Source: Hemerocallis citrina (lineage: Eukaryota; Streptophyta; Magnoliopsida; Asparagales; Asphodelaceae). Taken from it: 64,000 nucleotides of DNA. Location of the stretch: assembly GCA_017893485.1 (NCBI GenBank), contig CM030364.1:204038827-204102826 (forward strand), written 5' to 3'. Positions 36,770 through 47,532 of this stretch are shown piece by piece. The translations under genes were made by a program, and so were the position numbers. The notes under the pieces are model-generated. The model was not told the DNA's origin. It worked only from the letters and a program-made list of their open reading frames with translations, and searched no databases. Every line of letters begins with the position of its first letter. Positions within the stretch are counted from its first letter, which is position 1.

Positions 36770-37260
36770 ACGACGAGCAAACGATCATGATCGGGCACGG
36801 ATCCCGTTGATCAAGATTGTGATCAAGATGAAGGTCAAGTGAATCCAACAACCGAGATTGAATATAAAACATATAAGAATTAGAAGAGTACTAAAAGAGT
36901 AAATATACCATGATTGACAATTTGATGAATGAGAACAAAAATGGATCAAATGTTTAACTCACCAAGTAGAAGACAAACGAGATGATCGAGACAATCAAGG
37001 GCTGAGATCAAGTGTGATCGATCGATCGGATGGCTGAGATCGAAGATCAAGATCACGATCGCGATGATCAAAGGAGATCCGATGGTCGAGATCAAGATCT
37101 TGATGATGATGGTGGTGGTGATGATGATCGATGCAAATCCAATGGCCACAATCCACGGTTCAAGATAATGATCATCAAGATCGTGACGATCAACAATCGG
37201 ACGGCTGTGATTTGGTCAAGTACTTGATGATGATCAAGATCCAATCGGATGGCTCATGAT
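36770..37260. repeat. GATC-rich low-complexity tract, member F
   Basis: By hand count about 27 GATC tetramers, including GATCGATCGATC near 37017. It matches the tract in member D in position and style. Confidence 0.8.
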
Positions 37261-39925
37261 CACTTGATCAATACTTCCATCAAACAGCACTCATTAACAA
37301 TGGCTTCGGCTGGCTTGGCGGACGGTGGCGACGCTGGACTGGGACGGCGAGGCGGCGGCCGCAGGTGGCTGCAGCAAGGGCCGGCACTACTCGCTGGCGT
37401 CGGGGGGAAGAGCAGCATAGGGGAGGCACTGCACTGGCCTGACGTCGGGACGGAGGAGGACGGCAAGGAGCGGTGCCGAGTCGAGGCTGCCAGTCGTCGA
37501 AAAAGCGACACAGGGAGGTCGTGACTAGGGCTGAGGCTGGCATCGTTGTAGTTGCCGATGCTGACTGGGTTGGCAATGTGAGATGCGGCCAGGGGCGGCG
37601 TGGCACTGGAAGGGGCACGACTGACTTCATTGGTGGCTGTTGTTGACGAAAGGAGGTAGGGAAGACGGCAGAACGGGAGGTGCGGAGAGAAGCTGTTGAC
37701 GGCTACGGGAGAGGAGAAGGGAAGGAGGGGCACAGGGGTGCGGTCTGGCGTCGCGACAAGAGGGTGAACGGGAGTCAGAGTTAGGCAAGGAGCACCGTGT
37801 TGGGCGGCATCGTGGGTAGGTGGCGCGACTGGGGAGCAGGCTAGGGTGGGTCTTGGGTAGACGGGAAAGGAGAGAGAGAAAGGGGAAGGTGAAGTTGCGG
37901 CTGCAAGGGTTGAAGATGAACAGTTGGTAAATGAGTATATATATGGGGTATGTTTAGGGTTTAGAGTAGTATTGGGTAACGGGTGGAGTTTAAGGCTTAA
38001 CGGGTTTGGGTATTAGTTTAGTTAATAGGGTATTGGGTAATTATAGGATTTATAAATGGGTATGGGCATTTGGTTTAAAATCCAATAGGGTTTAGTAAAA
38101 TATCCGATAAGAAACTAAATGGGTTATAGTGTTTAAAAATCCAATAAGAGGTAGGAAAAATAAAATTACCAATAAAAGGTAGGTTTACATAACAAAAATA
38201 TATTTTGTACTTCAATATGAAATAATTTGAAATAACTACAAATACAATTATCAATAGAACTAGATTTTTTAAATAAACAATCAAGGTTAAGAATAATAAT
38301 AACACAAATAACAGTAATAATAATAATACCGAACAATAATAATAAAAACAACATTAATAGGGTATAAAAATCATCGTAAATAGTTACAAATAAAAATTAT
38401 TGATTGGAACTAACCTTTAGTGGTAGATTCAAAAAATACATTTTAACGAAAATAATTTGTAAGCGAAAAATAATTTACAAAAATTTAAAATACCAAAATA
38501 CATAGAAAAATACAATTTTTGGGGAAAACAGGGGTTACACAACTTCTAATTGAAACACTATATTAACAGTAGAATAATGACAGGAAATTTTTCAGAAGAT
38601 TAATAGACATGCTTAGGGTTCACTTTCTAAATTTTATAGATTTTTTTGTTGAATTTATACCTTGATTTCACACGCAGAGATTTGACTATAAGCTGCTGCC
38701 AGAACCCTTAATCTGTAAAGAGTAAAGAAATCGACCAAGCTATAGTCAGAATCAATTGAAACTTAATAAACATAAGTTGTAGACCCATGTTTCTATTTTC
38801 CAGAACATCTGACGGAATTGAATTCCAATTTATAATCTGCAAGATATTAGACTTTTAGTACTGCTAGGTCTGCATTTTCCATATTCACAACTATATGTGT
38901 ATCACCATGCATTATTAATTAAAAGAACATGTTAACAGTAAAATAAAAATATGAAATTAATTTGGCTGAGACTGAACATGCGTAGGAATCACCCTGAAAA
39001 TTTGTAGATTTAATTGATGAGTTTTTCTGACCTGAAACATACACGTGAACACAACCTATAACTTGCTGCCTGAACATAAAGTCTGAAAAGAATAGGAGTT
39101 TCGACATAGTTTCTGTAATATTTATATGACGTGTATATATGTGCTGGAACCGGTAGAGAGTTTAGTTTCTATAACTTCTGACGGATCCGAATTTGTTTTC
39201 CTGTAGTAACGGGAAAGTTTACTTTTGCACAACAACGTTTTTCTGTCCAGAATGTGCGCTTTCGTAGTATTGCATGTAAATGTGTTAACCTTGCATCTAG
39301 TAAATAAGAATCGAACATATATCATGCATCGCATCATTTTTTTGCATACTTATCCTCGCTTGACACTCTCATACATATTGGATGATCATTGTTGACATAA
39401 TAAAATATTAATAAGCTGGGGTATTAAGGGTGACTTAGTAGTGGATAATCTTAGAAACTGTACTCGGGGAAGGGTCCCTTATCATGTCATGATTTATTGT
39501 TATGGATTGTGATTGTGAATTATTGAACATGATACATTGATTATTGATTCTCGAACATTGTGCCGAGTACACGCTCTGTAGATTCTACCACTATAGTCTA
39601 AACGAACACTGATTGCATTCACCGAACCTGGGTATGGGACACAGTAGTACGTGTATTAGTTAGGATAATGAAAACACTAATAGATCTAGATTGACACTTG
39701 CATGCAAGATCATGACTATTGACATCGACATTGTTTATTGACTATTGTTATTGAAAATTGTATTGCTAAATCTAGACCTCTCATCAACTATTATTATTTG
39801 GTTTTGATTTTGTTCTAGCCTCATATTCTTGATGTATCATACTCCTTTACTCTTTTTTTTCGCTACTTGTTGCCCGTACTTGCTTTAACGGACACTTCCC
39901 CGAACTCTAGATGATCAAACTACAG

Positions 39926-39972
39926 GTACACCAGGAGAATTGACCGAGGGTCTTGGTGAGCAATTCGTCTAA
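39926..39972 (+). other. Conserved micro-exon, member E
   Basis: After CTACAG the frame reads TPGELTEGLGEQFV and stops at TAA, close to the family consensus although the donor of this copy is mutated. Confidence 0.55.
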
Positions 39973-40297
39973 GATGGAAGCTGGAGCATTATCTGCAATA
40001 AATTATTTCCTGCATGTTTATTTCAATTTTGCATTACTACTTTGATGAACTTTGTATTCCGGGCTTATTGACCCGAAGTTGTTATTTCCCAGTTGCTGGT
40101 TATTACTTTGGACTATTGTATGATTTATTCTAGTATCATTGTTTATGTGATTTTGCTTTTTTGCGCGGTTGTGATTATTCTTTTCCATATTGTTGAGTTA
40201 CGACTGTTACAACTTATGGATGATGTTAATATCATTCGCTGGACCTTCGTCAAGGACTCGTATTCCCATATTTTGGGAAGCGGGGTGTGATATGTAG

Positions 40298-40430
40298 CTT
40301 ATGGCCTTACAAAGATATTGCGCTAAACCGAGCAAAATGGAAAACCTACATTCATGTAGCCGACCACAGCTAGTTGGAAAAAAAGGCTTTGTTCTTGTTG
40401 TCGTAACTCTATCTATTTATCAAGAGAAGA
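40298..40430 (+). pseudogene. RTE-type LINE fragment, 3' tail after member E
   Basis: With member E removed, the frame resumes with YGLTK and then DIALNRAKWK-like sequence after one frameshift, the usual end of RTE proteins, followed by a T/G-rich tail. This rejoining is independent evidence for the limits of E. Confidence 0.65.
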
Positions 40431-40439
40431 GTAACCGAC

Positions 40440-41010
40440 TCTACATCTTCATGAAAAAAGGAATAACCAACCTTATTAAAACACCAGGAAGTAGATATAA
40501 ATCCAATATCTCGACTGGCCCCTAGCGACTATAAATACCTTATGACCTCTTCAGAAATAAGGTAATCGTAATTTTCGCTCACAAAATTCTTCATATATTA
40601 TGAGTTTTCTGACTTGGGCATTGGAGGGTGTGTCGTCGTGGCCAACCCCAATGTTTCAGGCTATTTTGCAGTTCAATCGGAGCAATCACAACTGTTCAAA
40701 TCAAATACAACCATCCATTGCATTCATATTTCAGAGTCAAGAATAATTTATGGCATTCAACGCCAGCAAAAAGAGCATGTCGGATCTTTTATTATTTTCC
40801 ATACAAAAAACTCACAATATATGTTTGGTCTTACATAGAAAATAGCAACGACATTAATGTGTACAAAGAGTACCCAAGTTTGATAAAGATGAAAGAGGAG
40901 AAAGTAGGGAAGAACGCCGATCGTAAAACTGAAATTTATGTAATTGTTTGGGAGGGACATTGTGAAAACTATGTTATAAGTGTGATTGACCCTACTAATA
41001 TATCAAAATT
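40440..41010 (+). other. Possible LTR fragment
   Basis: CTATAAATACC at about 40530 is followed some 80 bp later by GACTTGGGCATTGGAGGGTG, a phrase like those in plant Ty3/gypsy LTR leaders (GACTTGAGCRTCGGAG). The rest shows no recognisable protein. A 128-codon frame at 40628-41014 has no motif I know. Confidence 0.35.
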
Positions 41011-41092
41011 TTGATGTTGTGGTAAAACTTTAGGGGGTAAAACTTGACAATTTAGTATTTATTTTATAACAATAATGCCCCTATGAGTTGAC

Positions 41093-41340
41093 GGTCATTT
41101 TTGTTTTCTACGAACTGGACTGTACTCAACACCATTTTTACCATGTTATAGGGAATAAATTAAGAAAATACGAATTTTTTTTAGCAAAAAAAAATTTTTT
41201 TGCAGCCTTTTTTTTGCGGTACTCTTTGTCGGCTACGAACTGGACTGTGCTCAACGCTGTACGAAATAAATTAAGAAAATATGAATTTTCTTTTAGCGAA
41301 AAAATATTGTTTTGCGGCCTTTTTCCCGAAAAATCAACAG
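41093..41340 (+). repeat. Imperfect tandem duplication (~130 bp x 2)
   Basis: CTACGAACTGGACTGT, AATAAATTAAGAAAATA and a T/A-rich stretch ending in GCGGCC-like sequence occur twice in the same order. Confidence 0.7.
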
Positions 41341-41420
41341 GAAAAGCACATGAATTAAGACGATGCTCTGAGTGTCGGTCACAACTGTTGCATACTGGTC
41401 CTCTACCTTGCGCATTCCAT

Positions 41421-41873
41421 TGATGCTGCTCAACATATTAATGAGTGCATTGTCAATAGTGCAAAAGACACAATATGAGTCAAGCACCAACTAATATTAA
41501 ATTATTATTACACCTACAAATTACACCACTAATTAATCACTTAATTATACTATATTAGTATAATGTACGTGCGATGCACGTCTACAAAAAGTAAAGTCAT
41601 CAAAATAAATGAATATACACGTGCGATGCACGTTTTAATAATTTCAAAAAATAAAAATAAAAACTCTGACGTAGGGAGGATTTGAACTGGAAACCTCATT
41701 TATATTAGTTATGTACATGTGTTGTACATGTTGGTAGAATGACAAAATAACGAATGACACTAAGGCCTTCTCCCATTATAATATTAGAGATATTATACAA
41801 ATAGGCTTTCCCCCTCTCTCTTTTCTCTATTTTAAAATAAAGAAAGGAGAGTAAAAATAGGAACTCGCACTTA
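41421..41873. other. Noncoding with repeated ACGTGCGATGCACGT
   Basis: The 15 bp near-palindrome ACGTGCGATGCACGT occurs near 41567 and 41620. A tRNA-like phrase (GATTTGAACTGGAAACC) follows near 41680. This could be a SINE or another small element, but its limits are not visible. Confidence 0.3.
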
Positions 41874-41903
41874 CCCCCCCCCCCCCCCCCCCGCGCGCGC
41901 GCG
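41874..41903. repeat. Poly-C and (GC)n tract
   Basis: Nineteen C residues followed by a GCGCGCGCGCGG run; unusually GC-rich against an AT-rich background. Confidence 0.9.
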
Positions 41904-41904
41904 G

Positions 41905-42210
41905 CCCGCTGCAAATCTTCCATAGCAGGATTCCCATTCTCTCTCCTCACTTTCTCTCTCCTCATCAAATACAACGGCAAGGAACACAGTTTCTAGAATC
42001 TTCACGCCTGCTGCAGATCTTCCATAACACGATTCCCATTCTCTCTCATCATCGAAGACGATGACAAGGATAGAAGAAGCGATTACAATCTCAGGTTAGT
42101 TTCTTCTTTCATCTTCGATCTCGCTGTCCGTTTCCGATCTCTCTCTTTCTCTTTCATTGAAGGCGAAGACGAACGACGAGTTTCTAGGTTGATTTACAGG
42201 TTAGTTCTAT
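41905..42210 (+). other. Leader-like sequence with duplicated phrase
   Basis: CTTCCATA.CA.GATTCCCATTCTCTCTC occurs at about 41917 and 42017. A short frame from ATG 42061 runs into CTCAG|GTTAGT, a good splice-donor consensus, in a CT-rich context. It may be the first exon of a gene or of another element, now separated from any continuation by the Harbinger insertion at 42301. No product can be named. Confidence 0.25.
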
Positions 42211-43001
42211 CATTAAATTTCAAGATCGTTTGAGATCCATGATTGAAACAGTGACCAGAAAGTATATTTGTCAAAGTGAATTAAATTTTTGTGGTCTTAA
42301 GAACATCTCCAATGGCTCTCTAAATTAGCTAGCCATCGGCAAATTTGGCTAGCTTCTTCCAATTTGCTCTCCAACGGCTAGCCAAATTGGCTCGCCATTT
42401 TGCCGATTGTGAACAGTGATAGGCAAAATAGAGAGAGAGAAGGGGGCTCGGCATAAATAAAAAATTGGGAAAAAATAGTATAACGGCTAGAATCTCAACG
42501 GCTCTATTTTAGCATATAAAAAACATCACAGATTGCACACTACCATTACTTCAAATTTCTTGTATAGATTTGTTCTAAAATAAATTTCTTCAATACCTGG
42601 AAAAATTAATCTCCTTCTTACGCGTTCCGGCCTTCAAAAGCTCGCCGCTGCACTCGAGAACCCATCTCCAGCGCCCTCCCAGTTTCCTGCTTGCCGTCAT
42701 GTTCATATTCTTCTTCAAGGTGAGAGAAAGCTGAGAAATTTAATTTGGGTTTAGAGAAGGAATAGATTCTGAAGATGTGTTGGTTTGGGAAACGGGATGG
42801 GTTGGTTTGGGTTTAATTAAATGAAATGGGTAGTGGGTTGGTTTGGGATTTAATTAAGTTAAATAGGTAGTGGGCTGGTTTGGGTTTTGATAAGGTAGTG
42901 GGCAGTTAGTTAATTTGGGTTATATTAATGTGGGTTAGGTTTGAATTAAATTTGATGTTTATATTGTTTAATTAGTTAATTTAGATAATTTATATGTGCA
43001 G

Positions 43002-44049
43002 ATGAGTACTCCGAAAAATAACTATTATACGGATCTTTTAAGCGAGTCAAACACTGACGATCAATTTGTAAATGAGGATTATTATCAAAATGGTCAAATT
43101 CCATTGAACCATGTGTTATCATCTGAAGTCCCCAATGAAGTTGAAGTTCCAATGAGGCCGCAATCACAACGGAAAAAAAAATTTCACACCGGATGAGGAT
43201 ATTCTCCTCATATCTGGATGGTTAACCACAAGTTTAGATCCAACCGTAGGTACTGATCAAAAAACGGGTTGTTTTTGGAAAAGAATACATGACTATTTTG
43301 TAGAAAATCAAACAGTTTGTTATAACCGAACTCGAGGTTCTCTTATGAACCGTTGGTCTACTATTAACCAAGAAGTTGCTAGGTTTGTTGGGTTCTACTC
43401 AAATATTCAACAAAGACGTCAAAGTGGTGTCACTGAGATCGACAAGGTAATAAATATGTTAACTTATGAAATTATGTTATGTTTTTTTAATAATAAAAAA
43501 AAGAAAACTAAATAAGTTCAATATGTTTTTGTAGATCAATCAAGTAAAGGCATTATACTCTAAAGAGACCAAAAGGATATTTATGTTTGAGCATTGTTGG
43601 GATGAATTGAAGGGCCATAGAAAATGGCAAGCAGGTGAATCAAATAAAAAATCAAAGACGCATAGCAACTCTAGTCCAGCTTCCTCTTCTCCATGTACTC
43701 AAGACTCAACAATACATGGACAAGACAATGTCGGATCCGAGAGACCAATTGGTAGAAAGGCTGCAAAAGAACAACAAAATAATAAAAAGGGCAAAGAAAG
43801 ATTTGAAGACATAGCATCTGCAGCGGTCTTAGAAAAATATAGAGAAGATTATGTCAAAATCGAAGGAGATAGAAAGGAATGGCGGGATGAATCACTAACT
43901 CCAAAAAAAAATGTTTGATATTCAGGAAAAATCTAGAGGATGAGCGTATAATGAAAATGGACACTTCTAGAATGGACCCTAACCTAGCAATGTATTATGA
44001 AGCACGCAAAAAGGCAATTATTGTTCGCTGGAGCAATCAACCAATTTAG
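43002..44049 (+). pseudogene. PIF/Harbinger ORF1 (Myb-like protein), mutated
   Basis: The start at 43002 follows TTATATGTGCAG, a splice acceptor, so there is a 5' UTR intron. Exon 1 runs to 43446 (AAG|GTAATA) and exon 2 starts at 43535 after TTTTTGTAG. After a +/-1 shift in an A-run near 43180 the frame gives FTPDEDILLISGWL, FWKRIHDYF and SLMNRWSTINQEVARFVG, a Myb/SANT trihelix-like DNA-binding domain. A charged C-terminal half follows (KGKERFEDIASA). A second shift in an A-run near 43905 precedes EDERIMKMDTSRMDPNLA and the stop. In this superfamily ORF1 works with the transposase in DNA binding and nuclear import. Confidence 0.82.
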
Positions 44050-44276
44050 CTTATTGTACTTTGTATTTTCGTATTTTGTATTTGCTTCTTTACCTACGTG
44101 CTAGACCAATTGATATTGATATTACATGATCATAAACTGATTTATTCATGATACTGATACAAAAGTCAAAGTGCCCACAAACATAACACCAACTACAATG
44201 AAAAATATAATACTAGCATACAAAATATAAAATACCAACTTACGTTAAAATACAAAATATAAGCATAAACACTTGT

Positions 44277-45578
44277 TTAATCAACAACACCATCTCCAAG
44301 TCTCTTCCACAAATGCTCAATTAGAACTGTCTGGAGCTTTGAATGGATCTGTTTATCTTGTATAGGATGGCGATTTTGAAAAAAATCTACCATATCAGGA
44401 TCATTATGGTTTCGTGACACGGTTGCAGTAAAAATTTCTTCAATATTATCAAACTTGTCACCTTCTTCGGGATCCCCTTCGTCTTCAATGATCACATTAT
44501 GCATTATTATACAAGCTGTCATAATATATTTAAGTGTTTCTTCATCCCAAAAACGAGCTGGCCCACGCACGATTGCAAAGCGTGCCTGGAGAATCCCGAA
44601 TGCTCGCTCTACATCTTTCCTTTCCGCCTCTTGTTTTTTAGCAAAATGTTTATTTTTAGGACCTTGTGGACATGGTATAGTTTTCACAAATGTTGCATAT
44701 GTCGGGTACATACCATCAGCTAGATAATATCCCATATCATAGTTGTGCCCATTTACATTGTAGTTCACTGGCGGAGCACGTCCTTTAACAAGCTCAGCAA
44801 ATAAAGGAGATCGACCTAACACATTGATATCATTGAGCGATCCCAGCATTCCAAAGAATGCATGCCGTATCCCACAATCTCGTGAAGCCACGGCTTCTAA
44901 AATAAGTGTTGGTTCGTGGATGTGCCCACTATACATCCCGTGCCACGAAGTTGGACAATTTTTCCATTTCCAATGCATACAATCGATACTCCCTAATATC
45001 CCAGGAAAACCACGTTGTTCATTTTGCGCTACTAATCAAATGATGTCATTGTCGTTTGGTGACCTCAAGTAAAGGTCTCCAAACACTTCCACAACTGCTT
45101 TTACAAACCTTTTTAGACTTTCTATGGCAGTGCTTTCACCGATGCGAACATAATCGTCTACGGAATCAGCCGAGGCTCCATTAGCAAGCATCCTCATTGC
45201 AGCTGTTACCTTTTGAAGGGGTGATAAACCAACGAGTCCAGTGGCATCAGTTCTTTGGACAAAGTAAGGATCATGGACTTCTACAACAGTTTGAATGCGA
45301 CAAAACAGATCACGAGACATGCGAAAGCTCCTCCGAAATAACTTGGCCCGATAGGTAGGTTCTCCTGCAAAATAATCACGAAAAAGTCTATCATGCCCAC
45401 TCACTCTTTCACGATAAAATATATTATGGCCTTCAATTGAACCGCCATGTTGTTTTGATCGTCTACGACGAGCACGTTGCACGTCGTTTATGACAACATT
45501 TGCCAACTACTCAAAATCGTTGTGATTATCATCTTCCTTATGAATCATTTGAAAGAAGCTATTGTTAAACCTAGCCAT
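44277..45578 (-). pseudogene. PIF/Harbinger transposase, two nonsense codons
   Basis: A single minus-strand frame of about 433 codons runs from ATG 45578 to 44277 with in-frame stops at 45507-45509 (TAG) and 45036-45038 (TGA); there is no frameshift. It carries the DDE_Tnp_4 catalytic core: first Asp in GSIDCMHWKW, second in YYLADGMYP, Glu in KDVERAFGILQ. The upstream helical region includes LQKVTAAMRMLANGASADS. The TGA sits where relatives have a polar residue, so a CGA to TGA change is possible. The enzyme would excise and integrate the element at TWA sites. Confidence 0.88.
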
Positions 45579-46219
45579 ATATATTTTTTGGAGAATGAAA
45601 GTTTACAAAAATACTAGAGGCTTAGTTTGAAATGAGACATAGAAATCACCTTGTATATATAGGGAAAAAATAATATTAATAATAATAAGTGAATGACTAG
45701 AATGACATAACAATAACTATGCCTTGCAAGCAACAATAATCATACCTTGCAAGCAATCCATTAGAAAAAATTTCTTCCTTATCTTTTGTCAAAGGATGTG
45801 ACTAATGCATGAATAAGTGTGAGTGTATCCCAAAAATGCATATTTGATCATTTTTTTTGGATCTTCATTCTTTTGAACATAATGTTGCATATATATATTT
45901 AATATTTGGATTATATATTTTTAATTTCATTATAATTCAAACAATAAATTTAATTATGGTTAATAAATTTATTTTGTCAAAATTTGCAGTAAAATATTAA
46001 CATAGGTAAAATATGAACAAATCCTTAAAATGAATTTTATTTCAATAATCATATAATATATATTATTTTTTTTGAAAAATAATAAAATATTGGATAGCTA
46101 GTGAATTTGGCTAGCATGGTTGGAGATGAACCAAAATGGCTAGCCAAATTCACTAGGCAAAATTACAATTTTGACAATTTGGCTAGCCATTTTGGCTAGC
46201 CCCCTTGGAGATGCTCTAA

Positions 46220-47247
46220 CATACACCGAGTATAAAAAAAATAATGATATTTGTATAGCAAATCTTGAGAATTTAATTGTCGATTAATGTCAACTAATAG
46301 GTCCAAGTTCGTTTTCTTTCTACAAGTTAGACACAAGCTGAGTCCAACCAAAAGAAATAAACATTCATATAGAAAATCCTTTGAAATTAATTTTTGATTA
46401 ATATTCATATAGCAAAGCCAATTACAGCTAGAGTCTTCAATAGTTTAGTAATGTGAATTAATAAATTTACTTGAGAGTGTTTGTACATGTCACTATTATC
46501 TATGATACTTGAAGTATAAATTCATTTAGACTATGATTTCCTTGAAGTATAGAATCATTTAGACTATGATTTTTTGACATCATTGATTATTTGGAGTTAG
46601 ATTTGAATTTAAAAAGTTCAGTGAACTAATTATGGTCCGAGTGTGTTGATTTGTTTGAGAAGAACGAAGAAGAAAAGTTTAGACACTGAATGCAAACAAG
46701 TCGCAATCCTTTTGCTTCGTCTACAAACTAAAGGCAGCGAAAGGTTGGGGGCATTTGGTTTTGATAAAAGTAGGAAAGTTCAGGAAAGTTGTTCGACGTG
46801 CATCATAAAAATTGTTGGAGATGATCATTTGGTTTCTGATGTGTTCATTTTGCCAAACAGTTGTTTGGTTTATCCAAGTTCCATCATAGTGGGCCATTTT
46901 GTCGAACAGCTGGTGTGCAATTCAAATGAGCTTCCATCCTGTATCTTTCTCTACAGAAAGCTTCATCACATCTCCCTTTCCATATAAACCACATAAATGG
47001 ATGATCCAAACTTAACAAATCCACATCACAAATAAGCGAGTGATTCTCATATTTAGGCTACTTGGAGAAACTATTTGCGTTTTTAGGCCACAAGCCAAAC
47101 TATTTGCGTAAAAGGCTAGTTGAAGATAATCTTACAAAAACAACCCTGTCTTTAAAGATATTTGTACTACATAAAAATAAAAGAAATTGCATAATACACC
47201 TTACCCTTAGAAAAGCTGGATAATTCACAGAAAATAGAGAAACTTAA
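46220..47247. other. AT-rich noncoding spacer
   Basis: No coding motif was recognised. Direct repeats include ATTTAGACTATGATTT near 46527 and 46559. The 114-codon frame at 46643-46987 lacks any recognisable domain. Confidence 0.4.
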
Positions 47248-47532
47248 ATTAAAAATCTTTCAAAATTCAAGATTAGATACGTTGATAAAAGCCTAGTGGA
47301 AAGTAGGCATATTGCCAGTAAAAAAATATCAGAATACCTATTACTAAAAATAAAAGTAACTAATCATCTACCCAAAGAGATACAAAAACAAATAGCATAC
47401 AAAGTATTAGATTACAGAAACGAAGAAGCAAGTTGGTATTACCAACACCTACTGGCAGACAAAATAATAGGACATGGAGCCAAAAATTTATTTAAACATA
47501 CAAGACATGGAAGAAGATTGCAACGGTCCTGA
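47248..47532 (+). pseudogene. Endogenous caulimovirid ORF fragment upstream of CP
   Basis: An open frame with A-rich, lysine-rich codon use like the following gene ends at 47532 and overlaps the coat-protein ORF by 59 bp in a different frame, as is common between caulimovirid ORFs. It lacks a proper start within the preserved sequence and is only the C-terminal part of a viral protein, perhaps of the movement-protein region. The assignment depends on the neighbouring coat-protein frame. Confidence 0.4.

Larger units (their letters stand above)
31324..38539 (-). mobile_element. LTR-like family member F, with K inside
   Basis: Plus-strand start TGTCACGCCCCGCTTTTC and end CAGGGGTTACA; perfect 5 bp duplication CAACT at 31319-31323 and 38540-38544. 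Without K it is about 3.93 kb. It has a minus-strand donor CTAAAG|GCAAGT (36703-36708), a GATC-rich tract (36770-37260), a GC-rich leader (37300-37900) and a micro-exon at 31580-31626 carrying a stop. It is closely similar to member D and inserted in E in the opposite orientation. Confidence 0.85.
20244..40292 (+). mobile_element. LTR-like family member E, split by D and F
   Basis: E consists of 20244-20291, 29791-31323 and 38545-40292, about 3.3 kb once D, F and one copy of each duplication are removed. It starts TGTAACTCCTGTTTCC and ends GCGGGGTGTGATA; flanks GATAG and TGTAG form an imperfect 5 bp duplication. The leader is at about 30060-30680, with a mutated donor AAAG|ACAAGT at 30683. 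The middle runs on into the 38545-40292 part, with GCTGGGGTATTAAGGG near 39416 and the micro-exon at 39926-39972. Its target was an RTE LINE. Confidence 0.8.
42301..46216. mobile_element. PIF/Harbinger DNA transposon (3916 bp)
   Basis: Terminal repeats GAACATCTCCAATGG (left) and, inverted, GAGCATCTCCAAGGG (right) are flanked by TAA at 42298-42300 and 46217-46219, the 3 bp duplication expected for this superfamily. Subterminal regions carry many copies of TTGGCTAGCCA-type palindromes. Inside are the two expected genes, convergently arranged: a Myb/SANT-like ORF1 (+) and a DDE transposase (-). Both carry a few disabling mutations, so the element is recent but probably inactive by itself. Confidence 0.93.

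Noticed and set aside
37260..37733. 157-codon Pro/Ser-rich minus-strand frame and partners
   Set aside because: GC-rich leader of member F; not preserved in the closely related member D.
40628..41014. 128-codon frame after the RTE LINE tail
   Set aside because: No motif recognised; it lies in a probable LTR fragment and overlaps another frame.
46643..46987. 114-codon frame between Harbinger and the viral fragment
   Set aside because: No recognisable domain, no leader or splice context, and length is within chance for the region.
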